Below the pieces are notes generated by a model. The model had not been told where the DNA came from and did not search any database. It saw only the letters and a program-made list of their open reading frames with translations. The translations under genes and the position numbers were made by a program. Below, piece after piece: positions 58,224-64,000 of a DNA stretch of 64,000 nt. The stretch is taken from positions 44,635 through 108,634 of the forward strand of contig JAGYJG010000001.1 of assembly GCA_018402155.1 (NCBI GenBank), written 5' to 3'. The stretch's first letter is position 1. Every line of letters starts with the position of its first letter. Source of the DNA: Bacteroidia bacterium. GTDB taxonomy: Bacteria > Bacteroidota > Bacteroidia > NS11-12g > UBA9320.

Positions 58224-59005
58224 CAGCTAGGCTTTGTTTTTCTGGATGTATTCTTTGAGGCAAGATAACTGCAGTAACTAGCCTATACCTTCACTGATAA
58301 GTGATTGTAAGTTTTTATTCGTAATACGGTGTTTTATAAGTTGTAGCCTTTGAGTCTTTTGGGATATAGTCCTTGTATAATATGTAATGCAGTCTAGCTA
58401 TGCTACTCAATATCTTACTTTTTTAATCCATGAAAATAGTATACGCGTTTCCTGCTTTCTTTAATTACAACATGAGTTTACAGGTATTATTAAAAAAAAT
58501 ATAGAAGGTGCTATTGATTTTTTGGCTGATGGATAGTGGTATTAGCCATCTCTGAAAGTTGTAAGAAATAGCTTCACAAGAGTATTAAAACATTTTTTTT
58601 ACTCCAATTTTAACAATTTTTATATTGTTTTTTAGGAATAAAAAATGGAAAAGACTGGTCAGAAGATTAAGTAGGATAATAATTCATAAACTACTGTTTT
58701 TAGTGAATATATTGATTATTTTAGCATACTAGATAGTACTATATTCTCGATAAATTGTATCGAAAATTCCATTTTCTTTGGCGATAGTTAGGTCATCAGG
58801 CTAATGATTAAACACGATTTTGCTTATGAAAGGTCAAAAGCCTATGAATATCAATTAGCTATCTATTTTTTCTCTGTTGTGTAAATTCATAAGTATATTA
58901 CCATAAAGAATAAGCACACGTGGTATACTAGTCTAAAAAACCGCATGGATTAGTTATAATGTTGTTTATTCTCTGTCAAAATTGATGCCACAGGCATACA
59001 TAGGC
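58224..59005. other. Long spacer between sprA and rho
   Basis: About 0.9 kb (with the rho promoter and leader) has no recognisable gene on either strand. It is very AT-rich and frequently interrupted by stops in all frames. I saw no RNA-gene signature. Confidence 0.55.
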
Positions 59006-59036
59006 TTGTAAATTAGAACATAATATATTACTGTTG
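59006..59036 (+). promoter_or_regulatory. Putative promoter of rho
   Basis: TTG (59006-59008), a 20-bp gap and TACTGTTG (59029-59036) match the phylum consensus with one mismatch in the -7 box. It would give rho a leader of about 75 nt, room for autoregulation. Confidence 0.5.
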
Positions 59037-59117
59037 CACACCCAACAGGGAATCAGTCAAAATTTTTTCAAAAATTTTCTCGGTCATTAATTAAAACAAT
59101 TATTTTAAAACAAACAC

Positions 59118-60950
59118 ATGTATGATATTCTTTCATTAGGAGAGATGCTCCTTCCAGAATTGCGCAAGATAGCTGAAAAGCACGGCGTTCAACATAAAGG
59201 ATTAAAGAAGCAAGACTTAGCCTATCAAATATTGGATTACCAAGCTGTAAATCCAGATAAATTTAAAGATGTAAAACCAAAGGCAGACGGAGGAGCAAGT
59301 CTAGATAATGCCAAAATCGAAATGAAGGATGCTTCTGTGTCAGAAGCTGAGGATAGAAAAAATACCGCTGTATCTAAAAAACCAAAAATTGTGCAGCAAA
59401 AAAAAATCCGGGAACCCAATATTGAAGCTCGTACGAGTGATGCGACGGAGCTAAAAAGTGAGGAAAAAGTAGACAGAGATCTAAGAAATCAACAGGGACG
59501 GCAAAATGAAAGAATATCTAGAGAAGATAGACTAGATAAAAAACCTAGCCGAGATTCTACATCATCTAACGAGAAAATAACAGCAACAAATGAGAAGCAA
59601 AGTTCAGAGAAGCTGGAAGATAGGCAAGTACGAAAACCAAATCCTAATAACCAACGCGCCAATGCAAATAACCCGAATCACAAACAGCTAAGCCCTGAAG
59701 AGAAAGAAGAAAGAGACAAGGAAAGAGCTGCACGTGAGACAGAACGCATAGAGCGTGAAGCAGACCGTAAACGAGCTGAAGAGGAAAAGCGAAAAAAACG
59801 GGAGGCGGAAGATAAGTTAGTGAATTATCTGGAGTTAGAGGGAGTTGTTAGCACTCAAGGAGTATTAGAGGTTATATCGGACGGGTATGGGTTTTTAAGA
59901 TCAGCAGACTATAACTATCAACCCTCGCCAGACGATGTTTATATAAGTCCGCAGCAAGTGCGTCAAAATGGTTTAAAAACTGGTGATACCGTCAAAGGTA
60001 GTATACGCCCACCCAAAGAAGGTGAAAAGTATTTTGCACTCATCAGTATTTTGAGTATAAACGGACGTACCGTTGAATTTGTGAAAGATAGAGTAGCATT
60101 TCATCATCTTACTCCACTTTTCCCTGATGAGAAATTCAACCTTGAATATAAAAGTGATAACTATAGTACCCGTATTATGGATATTATTTCACCTATTGGA
60201 AAAGGTCAGCGTGGCCTCATAGTAGCACAACCGAAAACTGGTAAAACAAACTTACTCAAAGATGTAGCCAATGCTATATCTGCAAATCATCCAGAAGTTT
60301 ATATGATTATACTACTCATAGATGAACGACCAGAGGAAGTGACTGATATGGCTAGGAATGTGAATGCTGAAGTAGTAGCTTCTACTTTTGATGAACCAGC
60401 AGATAAACACGTTAAACTCGCTAATATCGTGCTAGAAAAAGCCAAAAGACTAACGGAGTGTGGCCATGACGTAGTCATATTACTAGACTCCATTACTCGA
60501 CTGGCAAGGGCATATAACACTGTGCAGCCTGCAAGTGGTAAAATACTAAGTGGTGGTGTAGACGCCAATGCCCTCCAAAAACCAAAACGATTCTTTGGAG
60601 CCGCACGAAACATAGAAAATGGGGGCTCCCTTACCATCATTGCTACAGCTCTTACAGATACAGGTTCAAAAATGGATGAAGTGATTTTTGAAGAATTTAA
60701 AGGTACCGGTAATATGGAACTGCAGTTAGATAGAAAATTATCCAATAAACGAATATATCCAGCTATTGATATTGTATCTAGTAGCACGAGAAGAGAGGAT
60801 TTACTTCTAGATAAAATGGTACTTCAAAAAATGTGGGTAATGCGAAACCATTTGGCCGACATGAATCCGGAAGAAGCCATGAATACAATGCTTAATTATA
60901 TGAAAGGAACCAAAGACAATGATGAGTTTTTGGTGAGTATGAATGGTTAA
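59118..60950 (+). CDS. rho: Transcription termination factor Rho with charged insertion
   Basis: Rho is a hexameric RNA translocase. The 610-residue protein starts with the SAP-like Rho_N segment ([23 protein letters not shown]). A long low-complexity stretch (about residues 55-230) rich in Lys, Glu, Arg, Asp and Asn follows. The RNA-binding cold-shock domain begins [19 protein letters not shown], and the ATPase has [18 protein letters not shown] (P-loop), [16 protein letters not shown] and [22 protein letters not shown]. coli Rho has only 419 residues. A strong terminator follows. Confidence 0.97.
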   Translation: MYDILSLGEMLLPELRKIAEKHGVQHKGLKKQDLAYQILDYQAVNPDKFKDVKPKADGGASLDNAKIEMKDASVSEAEDRKNTAVSKKPKIVQQKKIREPNIEARTSDATELKSEEKVDRDLRNQQGRQNERISREDRLDKKPSRDSTSSNEKITATNEKQSSEKLEDRQVRKPNPNNQRANANNPNHKQLSPEEKEERDKERAARETERIEREADRKRAEEEKRKKREAEDKLVNYLELEGVVSTQGVLEVISDGYGFLRSADYNYQPSPDDVYISPQQVRQNGLKTGDTVKGSIRPPKEGEKYFALISILSINGRTVEFVKDRVAFHHLTPLFPDEKFNLEYKSDNYSTRIMDIISPIGKGQRGLIVAQPKTGKTNLLKDVANAISANHPEVYMIILLIDERPEEVTDMARNVNAEVVASTFDEPADKHVKLANIVLEKAKRLTECGHDVVILLDSITRLARAYNTVQPASGKILSGGVDANALQKPKRFFGAARNIENGGSLTIIATALTDTGSKMDEVIFEEFKGTGNMELQLDRKLSNKRIYPAIDIVSSSTRREDLLLDKMVLQKMWVMRNHLADMNPEEAMNTMLNYMKGTKDNDEFLVSMNG

Positions 60951-60976
60951 GACCTATACAACTTTGTAAACTGAAG

Positions 60977-61006
60977 CGGCGCCAATAATAAGGTGCCGTT
61001 TTTTTT
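60977..61006 (+). terminator. Rho-independent terminator after rho
   Basis: The stem CGGCGCC (60977-60983) pairs with GGTGCCG (60992-60998; one G-U pair) around an 8-nt loop and is followed by eight T residues. It starts 26 bp after the rho stop codon. Confidence 0.88.
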
Positions 61007-61064
61007 GCCTACTAAAATTTAATCCCAAACGGTTTCTGGATTAGTAAATCCTTTTTATTCGATT

Positions 61065-62378
61065 TCAGTAAACCCTAAAGCGGTATATGTCTGATTCTTG
61101 CGATACACGAAGTTTTTCGCTTAATCGCTTGCCGCATATCCAGAGAACTTCACTGCCTTTACAAATCAGCGGAGTTTTATATTTTTCTAACACATTAATT
61201 TTTTCATCAATGAAAAAATCACTTAATAACTTACTCCCACTCATACCTAATGGCTGTATGCGGTCTCCCTCTAGCCAGTAGCGAAGTGTCAGAGGGAATG
61301 TAGTCATTGCTATGCTTACAGTTTCACTTTTTAGATCAGTAGTAAAATTTATTTTTTTAGTGGATTTTAGCTCTATGTTGTTAGTACCTAGAGTATATAT
61401 ACCTGGTTTTGTTATCAATATTTGCTGAGGACTTTTTAAAGAGACTGGCTGCACTAAATAAACTTCTCTGTCGACAAGAAGCTCGTGCGTTTCTGAAAAA
61501 AAAAGAGCCCCTGTATTTGTTCTTTTGCGAAGTATTTGAGTGCATTGTGACATCTTAAATCCAAACGGTTTAAGGATTTGGAATAAAAAAAGTGGCGAGT
61601 GATGAAAACTCATAAGACGCTGCTTGTCTATATATAATCGATCTTCGGCGTAGCTTAATAAAGATGCTATTTTCTCTTGTATCAACCAATTGAAGACCTC
61701 GTTTTCTTGTTGCAGTATGGAAATACTGCCTGCTACATTATCATCGAAATTTGGAATGGTTTTCTCAATAGTTGGTAATACTATATTTCTCCACTTATTT
61801 CTTATGTATTTGTTCTTGTCGTTAGAACTATCTTGGCGATAGATTATATTGTGGTCAGTGAGGTACTGCGTTATTTGCGCGCTAGTTACCGCCATAAGAG
61901 GTCTTATAATATAGTCTCTCTTTATTGGAATGCTTTTCAATCCGCTTATGCCTGATTGTCTATTCAGGTTTATAAAGAACGTTTCCACAAGGTCGCTTTG
62001 GTGGTGCGCCGTTATAAGTTTAGTGAAAACACCTGTATTTTTTAACTCTTCAAAATAAGCATAACGAATTTCTCGCGCTGCCAGTTGAGTGTTTTTTTTT
62101 TGCTGCTGAGCATAGTTTGCTGCATCTTCTTTTTTAGAATAAACATGCGAACAGTAGCTTAGTGATGAGCCGAGCTCTAGTACAAAACGAGCATCATTAT
62201 CGCTTTCTTTGCCTCGGAGACAAAAATTGACATGTACCATAACAAAAGGGATACACAATTGCTCTAAGATGTAAGCCATACATACAGAATCTTTACCACC
62301 ACTAATTGCTAAACCTATTTTGTCTGATTTATCTATAAGTTGGTGATTGGCTATGAATGTTTTTACGGCTTGTAGCAC
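61065..62378 (-). CDS. tilS: tRNA(Ile)-lysidine synthase
   Basis: TilS modifies C34 of tRNA-Ile(CAU) to lysidine, essential for AUA decoding. The 437-residue enzyme has the PP-loop SGGKDSVCMAYIL (about 26-38), the family pair VNFCLRGKESDNDARFV and ITAHHQSDLVETFFINLNRQSGISG, and a C-terminal substrate-recognition domain ending WICGKRLSEKLRVS. It is divergent from the OstA-like gene with a 61-bp intergenic region that holds both promoters. No cognate tRNA is in the window. Confidence 0.95.
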   Translation of the reverse strand: MLQAVKTFIANHQLIDKSDKIGLAISGGKDSVCMAYILEQLCIPFVMVHVNFCLRGKESDNDARFVLELGSSLSYCSHVYSKKEDAANYAQQQKKNTQLAAREIRYAYFEELKNTGVFTKLITAHHQSDLVETFFINLNRQSGISGLKSIPIKRDYIIRPLMAVTSAQITQYLTDHNIIYRQDSSNDKNKYIRNKWRNIVLPTIEKTIPNFDDNVAGSISILQQENEVFNWLIQEKIASLLSYAEDRLYIDKQRLMSFHHSPLFLFQILKPFGFKMSQCTQILRKRTNTGALFFSETHELLVDREVYLVQPVSLKSPQQILITKPGIYTLGTNNIELKSTKKINFTTDLKSETVSIAMTTFPLTLRYWLEGDRIQPLGMSGSKLLSDFFIDEKINVLEKYKTPLICKGSEVLWICGKRLSEKLRVSQESDIYRFRVY

Positions 62379-62400
62379 GATGTTTGATAAAAATACCTCA

Positions 62401-62408
62401 CAAACATA
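62401..62408 (-). promoter_or_regulatory. Putative -7 box for tilS
   Basis: The minus strand reads TATGTTTG (TAnnTTTG), with a TTG 23 bp upstream (62434-62432). It lies 22 bp before the tilS start. Confidence 0.5.
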
Positions 62409-62419
62409 AAGTATACGGT

Positions 62420-62427
62420 TAATTTTG
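62420..62427 (+). promoter_or_regulatory. Putative -7 box for the OstA-like gene
   Basis: TAATTTTG (TAnnTTTG), 12 bp before the ATG at 62440, so the transcript would have a leader of only several nucleotides. It lies back-to-back with the tilS box. Confidence 0.5.
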
Positions 62428-62439
62428 TCACCAATTAAT

Positions 62440-63948
62440 ATGTTAAAATACGTTTTTACATGCTTATTTTTAGTAGTTCGTTTGGTCTCAATAGCTCAAG
62501 ACACCAATAATCCGAATACTAAAATCGAAATTCTGAGAACAGATGAGCTTATTTATAACCAAGAACGGGGTCGCTATCAAATTTGTAGAGGTAATGTACG
62601 ATTTAAACAAGATGCTATAGTAATGGACTGCGACAGTGCCTATTTTTTTGAAGACAAAAATAGAATTGAGGCTTTTGGCAAAATCTATATCCGCCAGCGG
62701 GATACTCTAGACCTATGGGGTGGTTATTTGGAGTATGACGGAGATACTCGCCTAGCAAAAGTGAGTAAAGATGTGAAACTAACCGATGGGAAAATGGTGC
62801 TAACTACTCAGTTGCTCAATTATAATATGGTAGATAAAGTAGGTTACTATACTACCGGAGGAACTACTACAAACGGGCAAGACACCTTGTATAGTGAGAG
62901 AGGAACTTATTACTCTCGCAGCAAGGATTTATTTTTTAAAGACTCAGTAAAACTAACTAACCCAGAGTATACTATGACTAGTGACACGTTGAAGTATAAT
63001 ACACTAACTAAGCTAGCTACTTTTTTGGGTCCTACATTTATTCGTAGTGAAGAAAACGTAATTTACTGCCAATACGGTTGGTACAATACCCAAACCAATA
63101 TCTCTCAGTTTAGTAGAGGCGCTTTCATTGAAGGTAGAGATAATAAGTTAATAGCTGATAGTATGATGTACTATCGAAATACTGGGTTAGGAGAAGCTTT
63201 TGGAAATATTACACTCTTAGATACATTGGAGGAGATTACTATAACAGGGGACTACGGAAGGTATGAGCGACTCAATAAAATAACACTGATAACAGGAAAT
63301 CCATTGGCAAAAAAAAATATAGATGGGGATTCTTTTTACCTAAAAGCGGACACATTTATAGATCTTGCTGATACATCTTTTGGTCACAAAAGACTTTTAA
63401 ATGCTTTTAGTGGTGTACAAGTGTACAAGAGCGACCTACAAGCAGTAGCAGATTCTTTGGTGTATAATTTTACTGACAGTATGATTAGTTTTTTTACAAA
63501 TCCAATAATTTGGACGGATAGTAATCAGATAACAGGTGACACCATACATATCTTTAGAAATCAAGATGGTATAGAACGATTGGAGGCTTACAATAATGGT
63601 TTTGTGATAGAAAAAGATGTCAATGGTTTTTTTAACCAAATAAAAGGCAAACATTTGGAAGCGTTCTTTGCTGCCGGTAAAATATACCGTGTAGATGTAG
63701 ATGGCAATGGACAAAGTGTTTACTACGCCAGAGAAGATAGTACCAAATATAGCGGAGTTAATGAAGTTGTATGCGGAAAAATGGTCATAAACATAGATAC
63801 AGCCAAAAGTATTCGCTCAATTGTATTCAAAAATAAACCGAAGGCTGTATTTTATCCGTTAGAGTTATTTCCTGCCGAAAAAAGTACATTACAAGGATTT
63901 AGATGGGATTTTGTTTTGAGACCAACGCGATTTTCTTTTTTAAATTAG
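62440..63948 (+). CDS. OstA/LptA-like LPS transport protein
   Basis: The 502-residue protein has a signal peptide (MLKYVFTCLFLVVRLVSIAQ) and then an extended OstA/LptA-type beta-solenoid: IEILRTDELIYNQERGRYQICRGNVRF, DCDSAYFFEDKNRIEAFGKIYIRQ, and a series of VKLTD/TLKYN/GNPLAKK-type strands. LptA-like proteins bridge LPS across the periplasm. This one is longer than LptA (185) and shorter than LptD, as is common for Bacteroidota OstA-like proteins. I start at the ATG at 62440 because a -7 box ends 12 bp upstream of it; a TTG at 62425 overlaps that box. Confidence 0.9.
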   Translation: MLKYVFTCLFLVVRLVSIAQDTNNPNTKIEILRTDELIYNQERGRYQICRGNVRFKQDAIVMDCDSAYFFEDKNRIEAFGKIYIRQRDTLDLWGGYLEYDGDTRLAKVSKDVKLTDGKMVLTTQLLNYNMVDKVGYYTTGGTTTNGQDTLYSERGTYYSRSKDLFFKDSVKLTNPEYTMTSDTLKYNTLTKLATFLGPTFIRSEENVIYCQYGWYNTQTNISQFSRGAFIEGRDNKLIADSMMYYRNTGLGEAFGNITLLDTLEEITITGDYGRYERLNKITLITGNPLAKKNIDGDSFYLKADTFIDLADTSFGHKRLLNAFSGVQVYKSDLQAVADSLVYNFTDSMISFFTNPIIWTDSNQITGDTIHIFRNQDGIERLEAYNNGFVIEKDVNGFFNQIKGKHLEAFFAAGKIYRVDVDGNGQSVYYAREDSTKYSGVNEVVCGKMVINIDTAKSIRSIVFKNKPKAVFYPLELFPAEKSTLQGFRWDFVLRPTRFSFLN

Positions 63949-63950
63949 TG

Positions 63951-63958
63951 TACATTTG
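63951..63958 (+). promoter_or_regulatory. Putative -7 box of the last partial gene
   Basis: TACATTTG ends 6 bp before the ATG at 63965, so the mRNA may be leaderless or nearly so. Confidence 0.5.
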
Positions 63959-63964
63959 CACCCA

Positions 63965-64000
63965 ATGACGAATATAGTTTTACCAAAATTTAAGTCTGCC
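63965..64000 (+). CDS. Start of a gene cut by the right window edge
   Basis: The ATG opens MTNIVLPKFKSA and runs off the edge after 12 codons. A consensus -7 box directly upstream supports a real start. The stretch is too short to name a family. Confidence 0.5.
   Translation, partial: MTNIVLPKFKSA

Noticed and set aside
60299..60787. 162-codon frame on the minus strand inside rho
   Set aside because: Shadow of the rho ATPase coding frame.

Overview
The window looks like ordinary core chromosome of a Bacteroidota (Bacteroidetes) bacterium of moderately low GC. Four things support this. It carries a complete sprA (SOV translocon of the type IX secretion system) next to ruvA, and a PorV2-type outer-membrane protein. 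The -7 boxes before many genes read TAnnTTTG, the Bacteroidota sigma-70 consensus, some with a TTG about 19-21 bp upstream, and Shine-Dalgarno sequences are largely absent. The gene order rplM-rpsI-rpsB-tsf is kept. atpD-atpC stands alone, with a short epsilon subunit, which is typical of the phylum. The class cannot be fixed from the sequence alone.

Layout. 1-4.5 kb: the 5' part of a VOC (glyoxalase-fold) gene with no in-frame ATG start, an SDR dehydrogenase coupled to a phosphopantetheinyl transferase, a WD40 protein, dcd and a polytopic membrane protein that follows pyrH. 4.5-8.3 kb: pyrH and the rplM-rpsI-rpsB-tsf ribosomal operon with its promoter and terminator. 8.3-13.1 kb: acetyltransferase, [2Fe-2S] ferredoxin, lipoprotein, murQ and a large secreted lamin-tail protein. 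14-19 kb: a LemA-TPM-TPM-exonuclease-methyltransferase run with overlapping ends, the 4.5S-type SRP RNA, transaldolase and a DPM-like glycosyltransferase. 19-28 kb: atpDC, mfd and sucA. 28-42.5 kb: MATE pump, Dps, a hypothetical protein, PorV2, an AlkD-like glycosylase, a penicillin-acylase operon, a PpiD-like chaperone with an alpha/beta hydrolase, a secreted sialidase-fold protein and hflX. 42.5-64 kb: a secreted/membrane hypothetical pair, frr, a vitamin-K-carboxylase-like membrane enzyme, metK, glmS, ruvA, sprA, rho, tilS, an OstA/LptA-like protein and the start of one more gene.

No CRISPR array, prophage, IS element, tRNA or rRNA was seen. The genes mostly serve translation, envelope building, ATP synthesis and surface secretion. 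I do not see a coherent new defence or mobile system. The most notable items are a carboxylase homolog that keeps the lysine aligning with the catalytic base, repeated -7 boxes only 5-15 nt from start codons (short or absent leaders), a probable decayed gene with its terminator between mfd and sucA, a very long charged insert in Rho, and several AT-rich spacers of 0.3-0.9 kb without convincing genes.
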